Assembly (NCBI RefSeq): GCF_002993885.1
Contig: NZ_CM009578.1
Span: 3,491,569 to 3,555,568 of the forward strand
From: Sphingopyxis lindanitolerans
GTDB taxonomy: Bacteria > Pseudomonadota > Alphaproteobacteria > Sphingomonadales > Sphingomonadaceae
DNA: 64,000 nucleotides
Direction: 5' to 3'
This document shows positions 40,645-51,062 of this stretch, piece after piece. The notes beneath the pieces were generated by a model. It saw nothing but the letters and a program-made list of their open reading frames with translations. It made no database searches and had not been told where the DNA came from. Both the position numbers and the translations under genes were made by a program. Numbering within the stretch: position 1 is the first letter of the stretch; every line of letters starts with the position of its first letter.

Positions 40645-42329
40645 TTAGAAATCCTTGCTGACGCGAAGGCCGAAGGAGCGTTTCGCCGGTGCGCCGATAT
40701 ACTCGCCGTTCGGCTGGCTCGGGTTGAAGTTTCCCCAATAACGGGAGAAATCGGGGGTCAAGTCGTTGAAGATATTGTCCACGAACAGCAGCGCCGTCCA
40801 GTCGTCACCCTTGAGACCGATCTGGGCGTCCGCCACGATCTTGTTACCAAGGAGTACGCGGTTGTCGAACCGAGCGTAGCGCGAAGAGCGATAGCGACCC
40901 GAGACATCGATGAAGGCGGACGCCGAATCCGAAACCGGCTGTTCATAGCGAACCGAACCCGACAAGGAATGTTTGGGAACCAGCGGCATGCGGTTCCCGC
41001 CAAACTGACGGTCGGTGCCAGCCGGGGCGGGATAGACATCGCGTGCTTCGAAGTTGACGAAGGCCGAGTCCGCATAGGCGTAATTGACCGTCAGGGTCAG
41101 GGCATCGGCGGGACGGATGACAAGGCCGAGTTCAGCGCCCTTAACCTCCGCCTTTTTGGCGTTGACGATGTAGTTCAGCGTTACCGCTGTCGCATTGGGA
41201 CATTCGGCTTCGGGGCCGAAGGGGCTGGCTGTGCCGTAACAGATCGTCGTGACCTGTACGTCGCGCCAATCCGAATAATAGAGCGAAGCATCAAAAGAGA
41301 TAAGGTTGCCCGCGATCCGCCCCTTCGTGCCGAGCTCGTACGTCCACACGGTTTCCTGGCCGAAGGGGCGCAGATCCGCACGCACCTGTCCGACGTTGAA
41401 CCCACCCGGCTTTGCCCCCTTGGCAATGCTGCCATAGATGTTGATATCGTCGGTCACTTGATATTTGGCGTTGAAGCGCGGCAGCCAGTTATTGAAGGTT
41501 TCCTTGCCGCGGAAGGTGATATCGGGATTGCCTGTCTGGAACAGGATGTTGAATTCCGTTGCCGACGCGGCACGAATGATTTCGTGGTTGAAACGCAGTT
41601 CGCCGGTAAGGGTCAGTCGATCGGTCACGTCGGCGTCGATCGAGCCGAACACCGAATAGGTGTTGGTATTAAGCGTCGAGGGACGCGGCGTGATGCCGGT
41701 GCGGTTGCCGGTGACAAAATCCTGCGAGCCGACGAAGCGCGTATAGTCGAGTTCACGATAGTTTTCGTCGAAGGCGTAGCCGCCAACGAGCAGGCGCAGG
41801 TTGTCGCTGTCATAGGTAAGACGCAGCTCCTGGCTAAGCTGTTGGAGACTGTTGTCAAACTCGAAGATGCCGACGCAGACGCCGGGAAGGCAGTTGAGGA
41901 GACCGCCGGGAAGCGCGGTGCCGGACGGCACGTCGTCGCGCTTCGTGTCGAAGTCGAACTGGAGGGTGGAATCGATCTTGTTAAGACCGGTCACCGATGC
42001 CAGCTCAAATCCGCCACCAAGATCAAATTTCATATTGGCAATGGCGCGCCAAGTCTCAGAGATATTGCCTTTATATTTGATGTTCGAGGAGATCGCGACC
42101 CTGCTGGGGTCAAAGAAATCTTCGTTGATCAGATTGACGCCGGTGAGGCTGATATCCGGGCGTTCGATGACATAGCCGGCGCCAGGCGTGCTATGTTCTT
42201 TCATGTAATTGAGCGAGAATTTGCCTTCAAAGGCACCTTTTTCGACGAGGGCTGAGCCGCCCACACCCCAGAGTTCGCTGGCGCCGAGACCCTGCTGGTT
42301 GCCCGGATTCTTGTAGAAGCCGCCGAAAT
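40645..42329 (-). pseudogene. TonB-dependent receptor, C-terminal part (gene split by IS21)
   Basis: Codes for the barrel region down to the C-terminal aromatic strand (GAPAKRSFGLRVSKDF). Joined to 46516-47178 after removing the insert and one copy of the 8-bp target duplication GCCGAAAT, the frame is continuous: 780 codons (779 residues plus stop), the normal size for such receptors. Start of this part reads GGFYKNPGNQQGL. Without the plug-bearing N-terminus this part cannot make a functional receptor. Confidence 0.9.
42322..42329. repeat. Target site duplication GCCGAAAT, left copy
   Basis: Identical to 46516-46523 on the far side of the IS21-ISL3 insert. An 8-bp duplication, consistent with a single insertion and no later recombination through this copy. 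Confidence 0.92.
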
Positions 42330-42507
42330 TGTCAATCGGCGTGCAAACGGGACCCCCTATCGGCGCGCAAAAGGGACCCCCTTTTCAAGATGGCGCAAGG
42401 TTGATCGGACACGCGCCTTTGCGCTGCGCGCGGCGTAGGGAGGGCGGAGCCCGACCGGAGGCGCGCGCAGCGCAAAGCATCTTTTAATCGGGGGTAGGCG
42501 TGGGCGA

Positions 42508-43236
42508 TCAGCTGCGGTTTTTGAAGCGCCAGCTGTCATTTCCGGTCTCGACGATGTCGCAATGATGGGTGACGCGATCGAGGAGCGCGGTGGTCATCTT
42601 GGGATCGCCGAACACGGTGGGCCATTCGCCGAACGCGAGGTTGGTGGTGATGATGACGCTGGTTCGCTCGTAGAGCTTGCTGATCAGATGGAACAGTAAC
42701 TGGCCGCCTGAGCGGGCGAACGGCAGATAGCCCAGCTCATCGAGCACGATCAGATCGAGGCGGGATAGCTGGGCGGTGAGTGTGCCGCCCTTGCCGATCC
42801 TGGCCTCCTCTTCGAGGCGGGTCACCAGATCTACGGTGTTGAAGTAGCGGCCGCGCGCACCGGAGCGAACGACATTGGCGGCGATAGCGATGGCCAGGTG
42901 GGTCTTGCCGGTGCCCGTGCCGCCGACCAGGACGATATTGCGCCGAGCGGGCAGGAACGCGCCGCTGTGCAATGAACGCACCAGCCCCTCGTTGATCGGT
43001 GTGCCCTCGAACCGGAACGCGTCGATGTCCTTCACGACCGGCAGCTTTGCGGCCGCCATCCGGTATCGGATCGACGCGGCATGGCGATGCGTCGCTTCCG
43101 CTCGGAGAAGGTCGGTCAGTATCTCCATCGTGGTGCGCTGACGCTGAAGGCCGGTGGTGACCGCATCATCGAACGCGCCCGCCATGCCCTTGAGCCCAAG
43201 CCCGCGCATCGCCTCGATCATGTCATGCCGCTGCAT
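42508..43236 (-). CDS. istB: IS21-family helper ATPase IstB
   Basis: Identical 242-residue product to the left copy (946-1674), with Walker A GGTGTGKT at about 105-112. It is downstream of, and overlaps by 14 bp, the full-length istA here, so this copy has all genes needed for transposition. Confidence 0.95.
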   Translation of the reverse strand: MQRHDMIEAMRGLGLKGMAGAFDDAVTTGLQRQRTTMEILTDLLRAEATHRHAASIRYRMAAAKLPVVKDIDAFRFEGTPINEGLVRSLHSGAFLPARRNIVLVGGTGTGKTHLAIAIAANVVRSGARGRYFNTVDLVTRLEEEARIGKGGTLTAQLSRLDLIVLDELGYLPFARSGGQLLFHLISKLYERTSVIITTNLAFGEWPTVFGDPKMTTALLDRVTHHCDIVETGNDSWRFKNRS

Positions 43237-44737
43237 CGAAGGTCCTCAGCTGGTCGTAACGGGCGCAGTCGGCGATCGGCGGATGGCGCAGCGCGCTATC
43301 CTCGGAGGTGATGATCGTAAGTGGGCGCGGCGGCTCGCGGTGCCGCGCCAGGATGTTGAGGATCAGATCGTCGCTCGCCGTGCCGGTCGCCAACGCTTCG
43401 CGCACGGCCGCTTCGACCGGATCCAGGCCATCGATCAGCACGGCCGACAGCACACGGACGAACCGGCGGTCGGCATCGTCGCCATTACCAAGCTTGCGGC
43501 GCAGGCGCGCCAGCGCCGGCGGCAGATCCCAGTCCTGGAAGGGCGCACCGTTCCGCAGCGCGCCGGGCTTGCGGGCCAGCACCGGCAGATAATGCCAGGG
43601 GTCGTAAATCGTGCGGTTACGCCCGAAGGTGCGAGGATGCTCGGCGACAACCTCTTCGCCGCAGCGCACGATGATGCGGTCGGCATAGGCACGGACCTGC
43701 ACCGTGCGCCGCGCCATCGTCGAGAGAACCGAGTAGCGGTTGCGGTCGAAGCTGATCAGGCAGGTGCCCGTCACCGCATGCTCGCTCTCGTTGAAGCCGT
43801 CGAACGGCCCCAACATCGGTTGCAGTGCCGATCGTTCGATCTCCAGCGCCTGCGCTACGGTCAGCTCGCCCTGTTCAGGATGCGCCTGCCGTTCCGCCCA
43901 GCGCCGACACTCGGCCTCCAGCCAGCCATTGAGCTCCTCGAGGCTGGCGAACCGCAACCGGGGCTGGAAGAAGCGACCCCGGATCGTCTGCACCTGGTTC
44001 TCGACCTGCCCCTTCTCCCATCCCGCCGCAGGTGAGCAGGCGGTCGGCTCGATCATATAATGGGCGGTCATGATCAGGAACCGCCGGTTGAAGACCCGTT
44101 CCTTGCCGGTGAACACGCTCGTCACCGCCGTCTTCATATTATCGTAGATGCCGCGGCCTGGCACCCCGCCGAAGAAAGCAAAGCCGCGCGCATGCGCGTC
44201 GAACAGCATCTCCTGGCTCTCGCGCGGATACGCCCGGACATAGACTGCCCGCGATGCACACAGTCGCATATGCGCGACCTTCACCCGCATCGGCTTGCCC
44301 GCGATCTCCACATCCTCATGGCTCCAGTCGAACTGGTAGGCCTCGCCGGGCTTGAACATCAGCGGGATGAAGGCGGTGACACCATCGCCGGCATCCTTGC
44401 GCCGATCGGCCTTCCAGCGCGCCGCGTAGCGCCGCACGGCATCGTAGGAACCCTCAAAACCCTCGCGCTCCAACAGATCATGGATCCGCGTCATCCGCAG
44501 CCGCTCGCGCTTGCCGCGCACCTCATTCTCTTCCAGCAGTGTGTTCAGGCGATCCTGAAACGGCCCGATCCGCGGCAGCGGCTGAACCTTGCGCTGATAA
44601 TCGAATGCGCCTTCCGGCGCCCGGATCGCCTTGCGGATCACCTTCCGCGATACATGCAAATCCCGCGCGATCGCCTTGATCGCCTTACCACCGGCATACT
44701 CGCGCCGAATCCGAACCACTGTCTCCAAAACCAACAT
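43223..44737 (-). CDS. istA: IS21-family transposase IstA (full length)
   Basis: A 504-residue DDE transposase. The N-terminal helix-turn-helix ([19 protein letters not shown]) is at about residues 20-40. Catalytic residues by position: D137 ([10 protein letters not shown]), D199 (IYDNMK), E246 (GQVENQ). The C-terminal beta-barrel domain follows. Length is normal for the family. Identical to the partial left copy over the shared 313 residues. Confidence 0.95.
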   Translation of the reverse strand: MLVLETVVRIRREYAGGKAIKAIARDLHVSRKVIRKAIRAPEGAFDYQRKVQPLPRIGPFQDRLNTLLEENEVRGKRERLRMTRIHDLLEREGFEGSYDAVRRYAARWKADRRKDAGDGVTAFIPLMFKPGEAYQFDWSHEDVEIAGKPMRVKVAHMRLCASRAVYVRAYPRESQEMLFDAHARGFAFFGGVPGRGIYDNMKTAVTSVFTGKERVFNRRFLIMTAHYMIEPTACSPAAGWEKGQVENQVQTIRGRFFQPRLRFASLEELNGWLEAECRRWAERQAHPEQGELTVAQALEIERSALQPMLGPFDGFNESEHAVTGTCLISFDRNRYSVLSTMARRTVQVRAYADRIIVRCGEEVVAEHPRTFGRNRTIYDPWHYLPVLARKPGALRNGAPFQDWDLPPALARLRRKLGNGDDADRRFVRVLSAVLIDGLDPVEAAVREALATGTASDDLILNILARHREPPRPLTIITSEDSALRHPPIADCARYDQLRTFDAAA

Positions 44738-44834
44738 CCCGATCTCGCCGCCTGATTATCCAGCCGGCTGCTTAAACCATCGAAATGAGGGGTCCCTTTT
44801 AGACGCCGATCACCCCGCTAACGGGGTCCTTTTT

Positions 44835-46495
44835 GGGCTCTGACTCACTTTTGGTGCAATACAGAGGGATGATCGCGAGGTGGCATCAGCCTCGCCCGCA
44901 GCAAATCGAGCTTGGCGCGTCCATACATCTGGCGTTTGACGAGCTTCAACTTCGTGATCTGTCCTTCCGTTTGCCCGTTGGACCAGGGCTCCACGATAGC
45001 GGCCTTCACGGCATTCCAGTCGTCGCTCAAGCCATTCGCAAACGAACGAAGCGGAGTTTTCCGGGCTTCGTCGATCCATGTGGCGAGCTCGAAGTCTTTC
45101 TGTTGCCTGATGATCCGGTGGAATCGGTCGGCAAGATTTCGAACGACGACGAGCGCCGGCACGGCGGCTTCAATCGTCGCGATAAGCGTGGCTTCTGATT
45201 TCGAGAGTTGATCGCGGGCCATCGTCATAAGCCGGGCAATCACACGGGCTGATGGAATGACGCGCGACACGTTGTTCGGAGCTGCCTCGTTGCGCCTCCG
45301 CCGCGTCGCCCATTCTGCAACGACACGCAGGCTTCCGTTAAAGCCGATGATTTTGAGCCGCCGCCAGAGTTCGGCACCATTCCGGCAACCGGAACGCCAT
45401 TCGGCATCGAGCGTCCCGAGCCACGGGTCGAGAGAGCTAAGCCGGGTGCGGAACATATCGGATCGTCCGCCACGAGCGACCTGGCGTACGGTCTTGCGGG
45501 CATAGCCGGTCGCGCGAACAACCGCCTTGATGGACGCCCCTTTCCCAAGCAGCGAGCGGATCGTATCATCGGCATCCTGACGCCGCTTGAAGCCTTCGTA
45601 TTGAAGCCGCTCAGCGCAGGTGAGGAGTTCTGGATCGGGTTCGGCGGATTGAAGTGCCTGGCGAATGGCGCGCATAGATTTACGGACAGCGTCGAGGAAC
45701 GCCTGGCTGGCATTCTCCATCAAATGCCAGCGATCGGCAATCTGCAGGGCGCCAGGCAAGGCCCGCGCGGCCGCATGGCGGTACCCGCCACCGCGATCAC
45801 GCGAGATAATGCAGATCTCCGGCCGGGCCTTGAGCCACGCTTCCACGGTGGCGACGCCACGATCGGGGAGGAGGTCGATAATCTGTCGGCGCTCCAGATC
45901 ACAGACGATCGTGCCATATCGCTGTCCGCGCTTCCACGCCCAGTCGTCGATGCCGATGATCGTCGGCTTCACCTGAGCGCCCTTGAAGCGCCGACGCACA
46001 GTTCGAAGCAATGTGTCCTTGCTGACCGGCATCAGAAGGCGGCGCGCCAAGCTGGCCGCCGGACGCCCACCCAGCGCCAGCCCAAGGTGATGTACGATAG
46101 AATCCAGGCGGGCCGTACGCCGGGCAAATGTTGCAGCCACATCCGGAGGAAAGCGTTCAACGAAGATACGCGTGGCGCACCGAGATGTGGCGCAACGAAA
46201 ACGCCGGGCGACAAGAGTAATCCGAACCGGCCGGCCATGAGATGGTAGATCGGCGAGTGTACGGTGATATCGACTGTGGACACGCGCAGATGGGCGGCAG
46301 CAGTTCGGGCAGATCGAAACTCGAAATCGGGATCGCCCGGTGATCAGTATCTGATTGGCGGCATACTCGACCTTGTCGATCACCAATCCTATTGGCGCAA
46401 TGGCTTCGCGAAAACCTCTCCCATGCATGGCGATGTCCTCCTTCGGGGAAACTCGCCACTATCAACGCACTTGCACCAAAAGTGAGTCAGAGCCC
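44835..46495 (-). mobile_element. ISL3-family insertion sequence, right copy
   Basis: 1661 bp with the same 25-bp inverted ends as the left copy (44835-44859 and 46471-46495). Flanked by TTTTT at 44830-44834 and 46496-46500. Inserted in the istA-side terminal repeat of the IS21 copy: GGGGTCC-TTTTT before, GCACGCCGAT after. Confidence 0.92.
44845..46428 (-). CDS. ISL3-family transposase
   Basis: A 527-residue protein identical to the left copy (1824-3407), intact, with the same DDWAWKRGQ, ISRDRGGGY and ADRWHLMENA segments. Being identical in both places, the two insertions are recent or homogenised. Confidence 0.93.
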   Translation of the reverse strand: MHGRGFREAIAPIGLVIDKVEYAANQILITGRSRFRVSICPNCCRPSARVHSRYHRTLADLPSHGRPVRITLVARRFRCATSRCATRIFVERFPPDVAATFARRTARLDSIVHHLGLALGGRPAASLARRLLMPVSKDTLLRTVRRRFKGAQVKPTIIGIDDWAWKRGQRYGTIVCDLERRQIIDLLPDRGVATVEAWLKARPEICIISRDRGGGYRHAAARALPGALQIADRWHLMENASQAFLDAVRKSMRAIRQALQSAEPDPELLTCAERLQYEGFKRRQDADDTIRSLLGKGASIKAVVRATGYARKTVRQVARGGRSDMFRTRLSSLDPWLGTLDAEWRSGCRNGAELWRRLKIIGFNGSLRVVAEWATRRRRNEAAPNNVSRVIPSARVIARLMTMARDQLSKSEATLIATIEAAVPALVVVRNLADRFHRIIRQQKDFELATWIDEARKTPLRSFANGLSDDWNAVKAAIVEPWSNGQTEGQITKLKLVKRQMYGRAKLDLLRARLMPPRDHPSVLHQK

Positions 46496-46515
46496 TTTTT
46501 GCACGCCGATCCACA

Positions 46516-47178
46516 GCCGAAATTCCGGTAAGTTGCCGAGAGCTTGCCGGCAACGGTGTCGCCGATGATGGGGCCGGTGATGTGAGCGGTCAGTTCGCGG
46601 CGGCCATAATCGCCGATCGCGCCGCTAACGGAGCCGCCCGTCGTGAATTCGGGAGCCTTGCTGATGAATTGGATCGCGCCGGCGAATGCGCTGCGGCCGA
46701 AATAAACGGTCTGCGGACCCTTGACGACTTCGATGCGTTCAAGATCCATCAAGGCTGCGGCCGTCTGCGACCCGCCGCCGCCAACCAGCGTATTCAGCGA
46801 AACGCCCGTGACGTCGATGCCGTCAACGATAATAGCGATATTCGAGCGGCCTTCGATCAGTGCAATACCGCGCAGGCTGGGCCGAACATCGGCTGGCGAC
46901 GCGCCCTTGTCGAACTGCAAGCCCGGGGTCATTTGCGCAACGGACGTGACGTCGGTGATACCGCGGCTCCGAATCGTGTCGGCCGAAATGGCGGAAATGG
47001 CGATCGGCACATCCACAAGCGATTCGTTGCGGCGCCGTGCTGTCACAATGATGGAGTCACCCGCATCCGCTGCTGGCTGCGGGGTGGTTTCCGCCTCTTG
47101 TGCATTGGCGCTGGAGGGGAAAAAGCCGCACATCGCAACAACGGCTGCAGTGCTGCATAAAAATGCCATCTTAAGCAT
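46516..47178 (-). pseudogene. TonB-dependent receptor, N-terminal part (gene split by IS21)
   Basis: About 221 native codons. Signal peptide (MAFLCSTAAVVAMCGFFPSSANA), TonB-box-like DSIIVTARRR, then the plug domain (VPIAISAISADTI, LERIEVVKGPQTVYFGRSAFAGAI). After YRNF the frame enters IS sequence. No STN domain, so it is a simple importer. Divergent from the SDR gene at 47461; the pair, with the dehydrogenase downstream, suggests uptake and breakdown of one substrate. Confidence 0.9.
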
Positions 47179-47460
47179 CGAATAGTGGCTCCCTTTGACC
47201 TGTCTGTGCCGCGACGGGTATGAGCGGGAGGCGATATTGACCTATCGATAGCATCACTTTTGTTCGCGCTGTGAACATTGGGCGTCGGCGCATGTCCCGA
47301 GTGCCTTGCCCGAGGGCCGTGACGAACTTTGCGATATTCGCCAGCTGAACATTCGCAGCGAAGCACCGGGCCTATCGTCTGATAGGCAATAGGACGCACC
47401 CATCGAATATCCGCTGGATTCTTTCGCCCAACGGGACGCGCAACAGGAGACGTCGTCGTG

Positions 47461-48222
47461 ATGCTGCCAACCACCCCAAGCTTTCGTCTTGATGGCCGCA
47501 GAGCGCTGGTAACGGGCGCGGGGCGAGGAATCGGCCTCGCTTTGGCGGCGGCGCTTGCCGAAGGCGGGGCCGAAGTCGTCCTTGCAGCGCGCAGCGCGCA
47601 GGAAATAGAGGGTGGCGCCAAGGCCATCCGTGCGAAAGGTGGGCACGCACGCGCAGTACAACTCGATGTTTCGAACTTGCAGGCGGTTTCCGATTTTTTT
47701 GATGCCCAGCCGGCGTTCCATATCCTTGTGAACAATGCGGGAACCAACCGGCCTATGCCGATGCATGACGTTACACCCGAGGATTATGACGCCGTTCTGT
47801 CGCTTAATCTGAAGGCTGTATTTTTCGTCACGCAGCATTGTTCGCGACGGATGATCGAAGCTGGCATTGCCGGTGGCATCATTCATATCGGGTCACAGAT
47901 GGGCCATGTCGGCGCTTCGAACCGGACGCTCTATTGCGCATCGAAATGGGGCCTGGAAGGTTTCAACAAGGCGATGGCAATCGAACTCGCCCCGCATAAT
48001 ATTCGCTCCAATATCATTGCGCCCACCTTCATCGAAACACCGCTCACCAAACCTTTTTTCGAGAATGCGGATTTCCGCGCCGAGGTGCTCGGAAAAATCA
48101 AGCTCGGGCGTCTTGGGATGGTCAATGATCTCATGGGTGCCGTGCTCTACCTTGCGTCCGATGCGTCCGCTTTGGCAACAGGCACATCGATGCTGATCGA
48201 TGGCGGGTGGACCGCTGACTAA
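47461..48222 (+). CDS. Short-chain dehydrogenase/reductase (SDR)
   Basis: A 253-residue enzyme. Cofactor motif VTGAGRGIGLA, structural NNAGTNR, catalytic Ser region HIGSQMGHVG and Y-x3-K in YCASKWGLEGF; C-terminus GTSMLIDGGWTAD. Classic SDR of the glucose/gluconate 5-dehydrogenase type. A GTG sits right before the ATG at 47461; AGGAGA fits either. It is co-directional with the dehydrogenase gene 53 bp downstream. Confidence 0.92.
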   Translation: MLPTTPSFRLDGRRALVTGAGRGIGLALAAALAEGGAEVVLAARSAQEIEGGAKAIRAKGGHARAVQLDVSNLQAVSDFFDAQPAFHILVNNAGTNRPMPMHDVTPEDYDAVLSLNLKAVFFVTQHCSRRMIEAGIAGGIIHIGSQMGHVGASNRTLYCASKWGLEGFNKAMAIELAPHNIRSNIIAPTFIETPLTKPFFENADFRAEVLGKIKLGRLGMVNDLMGAVLYLASDASALATGTSMLIDGGWTAD

Positions 48223-48275
48223 AGGCGCTAGAGCCAGACCTTTCAAACCTTACAACCAGCAGGAGATGAAATCTC

Positions 48276-49211
48276 GTGAACAGCGCCGTGCTTCCCTATA
48301 AGGTCGCCATCGTTGGGTGCGGATTTGTCGGACTGAGTTGGGCCATCGTTTTTGCCCGGGCCGGACATGAGGTCAGGCTTCATGATCCGGTCCCGGCGGT
48401 ACTGGATGATGCACTTGCCCGGCTTGCCGACACTCTGGATCGTCTCGCGATGGATGGCATGGCCGAGCGGCCAACAAACGACGTCCTGGCGAACGTCACC
48501 GTTGCCGCCTCCCTCCAAGATGCAGTTTCCGGAGCCGGATATGTACAGGAAAGTTCACCCGAACGGCTCGATGTGAAGCAGGCGTTGTTTCGGGAACTTG
48601 ATAATCTTGCGCCCGAAACCGCCATTCTGGCGAGTTCGTCGTCGGGCCTCACCACCAACTCGGTTTGCGGCGATCTGCCTGGCCGAAGCCGATGCCTTGT
48701 CGCTCATCCCGCCAATCCGCCCCATTTGCTGCCGGCCGTCGAGATAGTGCCGGCCCCCTTTACGGAACTCGGGAGTATCGACCGTGCATCGGAGATTATG
48801 CGCGGAGTGGGACAGGTGCCCGTTGTCATCAAGGAGATCGATGGTTTCGTCATGAACCGTCTTCAAGCGGCGCTTGCCCGCGAGGCCCTCGATCTTGTCG
48901 AAAGCGGGATTGCCGGGCCGGAGGCCGTGGATGCAATCATGCGCGGTAGCCTCGGGCTGCGCTGGTCCTTTATGGGGCCTTTCGAGACGATGGATTTGAA
49001 CGCACCGGGCGGCTTTGCCGATTATGCCGAACGCTATGGGCCTGGTTTTGCCAGATTGGCGGGTGCCGTCGCATGGCCGGAAGCCGCGGTCGGCCGCGTC
49101 GACGATGCCATGAGGCGGCAGATGCCCATCGATCGGCTGGAGGAAAAGCGTGTGTGGCGAGATCGGCAACTCGCTTCGCTCAGCAAGCTTCGGTCTTATC
49201 AGAAACAATAA
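48276..49211 (+). CDS. 3-hydroxyacyl-CoA dehydrogenase-like enzyme (lambda-crystallin / carnitine dehydrogenase group)
   Basis: A 311-residue enzyme, GTG start with AGGAGATG upstream. NAD motif VGCGFVGLSWA at about residues 13-23. Catalytic His region VAHPANPPHLLPAVEIVP and the C-terminal domain GFVMNRLQAALAREALDLVESG follow, with ERYGPGFARLAG near the end. One-domain length matches lambda-crystallin/L-carnitine/gulonate dehydrogenases rather than long fatty-oxidation proteins. With the SDR and the split TBDR it likely belongs to a short catabolic route. Confidence 0.85.
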   Translation: MNSAVLPYKVAIVGCGFVGLSWAIVFARAGHEVRLHDPVPAVLDDALARLADTLDRLAMDGMAERPTNDVLANVTVAASLQDAVSGAGYVQESSPERLDVKQALFRELDNLAPETAILASSSSGLTTNSVCGDLPGRSRCLVAHPANPPHLLPAVEIVPAPFTELGSIDRASEIMRGVGQVPVVIKEIDGFVMNRLQAALAREALDLVESGIAGPEAVDAIMRGSLGLRWSFMGPFETMDLNAPGGFADYAERYGPGFARLAGAVAWPEAAVGRVDDAMRRQMPIDRLEEKRVWRDRQLASLSKLRSYQKQ

Positions 49212-49938
49212 TGTGCTTCGCCTGGCGGCGTGCCCATACCAATTTGCGACACCGCTAGCCCAAAGCCATGCCTGCCGAGGTCCGACGACAGTTTGCCGGT
49301 TGCGCATGTAAATTTGGAAAGCGGCCGGGCTGCGGGCGGCCGGATGCAGACGAAGCTGCCAATCGCGCGGCGGGTTTGGTTGGGGTCTCGATGGATGACG
49401 CGGTTCAAGGATTATTGTCCCCGACATGCAATTCGCAACGCTGTAAGAAGCTAGCTTAGCGCGGCCGCGCGTTAAGCGGCATGTGCCAAATTCATCCGTC
49501 AAGGCCAGAAAATCTATAGTTTGATGCGCAGTTCAGCGACTCCAACTTGCTTACGGTTCGTCTGCTGGCGAGAAATCGGCAATGTTTTTCGGACGGTCGC
49601 ACGAGTCAAATGGTCCATCGCCAGATCGTTTAGTGGAATTACGCCAAATTGCCTTATTCAGGGCTGAAAACCGGGAGTTTGGTGCGGGAGTTGGTGAAGC
49701 CAACTCCAGATTGTGCCAAATGCCCAAGAACTGAATGAAATCAGTGTTCATGGTGCGGTCGAGATCGCGCCGGGGCCTTACCGAAAGAGCCAAATATCTG
49801 TTTTCAATACATTTATTTTTACATACTTTGATTTGATCTGACCCTTTCTGACCGCCCATTGCGCCATTCGTGCCAAGCTGTTTAGGCCGTGTTTATCGGA
49901 AACGCACCGTCATAACAGAGCAGCAGGAATTTGGTACA
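49212..49938. other. Gap upstream of the integrase gene with no supported gene
   Basis: About 730 bp. Frames here look non-coding. GC content drops near 49790-49830 (TTTTCAATACATTTATTTTTACATAC). The stretch before the integrase may hold its promoter and an attachment site, but I could not find a matching direct repeat elsewhere in the window. Confidence 0.4.
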
Positions 49939-50964
49939 ATGGCTAGTTTTCAGAAGCGAAAAAACGCGTGGCGAGTGACCATCCGCCGCAAAGGGAAATA
50001 TATTTCCGCAACCTTCGATACGAAGACCGAGGCCAACGCCTGGGCGATCCAGGCCGAGGCCAAAATCCTGAAAGGCTTTGAAGCCGATGCGGTCAGCAAG
50101 GAGCCGGAGGTTCCGGTTGAAGGCATACCGGCCACCGAGGCATTGCAACGCTACGCCAACGAGGTTTCATCGAAAAAGCGGGGCGCGCGCTGGGAACAAA
50201 TCCGGATCGAGGCGATGATCCGAAATGACCGGGTTTTCAAACGTCCCATCGTGACGATCACCGGTGCTGATATCTCGGAGTGGCGGGACAAGCGGTTGCG
50301 CAAGGTATCGCCTTCGACGGTGAACCGCGAGATGTGCCTGCTGTCGAGCATTTTCAATTTCGCGCTTCGTGAATGCCGCATGGGCTTGACGTTCAACCCT
50401 TGCGCGCTCGTCAGCAAGCCACGCAAACCTCGTCCCCGATCGCAGCGCATATCGCTTGAAGAGCGGCAGGCCATTATTGCCAAGCTCGGCTGGAATGGCC
50501 GCAGTGAACCCCGGACACCGAGCCAGTGGGTCGGACTTGCTTTCTATTTCGCACTGGAAACCGCGATGCGCAAAGGCGAGATCCTTTCGCTGCGATGGTC
50601 CGACGTTCATTTCGAGGAACGCTACGCGCATCTCGACATCACCAAGAACGGCGACGAGCGCGATGTTCCCTTGTCGAAGGCCGCCATCAAATTGTTGAAG
50701 ATCGTGCGCGACCGCGACCTCGGCAGTCCGGTCATTCCGGTCCAATCGGGCCATTTCGGGCAGATCTTTACACAGGCCAAGCGGGATGCGGGCCTGGATC
50801 AAATCCATTTTCACGACAGCCGCCGCGAAGCCGCCACGACGATGGCGCCGAAGCTGTCCAACGTATTGGAACTGGCAGCGATCACTGGGCACAAATCGCT
50901 GCAAATGCTACAAATCTACTATAAGCCGAGGCCGCAGGATTTGGCTGCACGGCTCGACCTCTAG
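49939..50964 (+). CDS. Tyrosine recombinase / site-specific integrase
   Basis: A 341-residue integrase, ATG at 49939. An N-terminal AP2-like DNA-binding segment (KNAWRVTIRRKGKYISATFDTKTEANAWA) and a core-binding domain precede the catalytic domain. The first Arg is in LETAMRKGEILSLRW, H-x-x-R in HFHDSRREAATTM, the second His region in ITGHKSLQ, and the nucleophile Tyr is in LQIYYKPRP. All key residues are present. No full mobile element follows, only a DUF2285 regulator, so it may be the residue of an integrative element. Confidence 0.9.
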   Translation: MASFQKRKNAWRVTIRRKGKYISATFDTKTEANAWAIQAEAKILKGFEADAVSKEPEVPVEGIPATEALQRYANEVSSKKRGARWEQIRIEAMIRNDRVFKRPIVTITGADISEWRDKRLRKVSPSTVNREMCLLSSIFNFALRECRMGLTFNPCALVSKPRKPRPRSQRISLEERQAIIAKLGWNGRSEPRTPSQWVGLAFYFALETAMRKGEILSLRWSDVHFEERYAHLDITKNGDERDVPLSKAAIKLLKIVRDRDLGSPVIPVQSGHFGQIFTQAKRDAGLDQIHFHDSRREAATTMAPKLSNVLELAAITGHKSLQMLQIYYKPRPQDLAARLDL

Positions 50965-51062
50965 CGTGGTCGCTCACTCAGAAGCGGCTTTCGGTTTCCT
51001 CTGGCTTCCGGCTTCATCCGGGTGCGGTTAAAGCGATTTCGCCGATAAGTTCATATGCCAAG

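Larger units (their letters stand above)
42330..46515 (-). mobile_element. IS21-family element, right copy, with a nested ISL3 element
   Basis: Ends TGTCAATCGGCGTGCAAA (42330) and ...TTTTTGCACGCCGATCCACA (46515), inverted repeats with TG/CA termini. Each end has two copies of a GGGGTCC..TTTTGCRCGCCGAT motif. Without the 1661-bp ISL3 and its 5-bp duplication the IS is 2520 bp. istA and istB are intact. It is inserted in a TBDR gene with an 8-bp target duplication. Confidence 0.93.

Noticed and set aside
40591..42255. 554-residue plus-strand frame
   Set aside because: Antisense of the TBDR; no family-like sequence.
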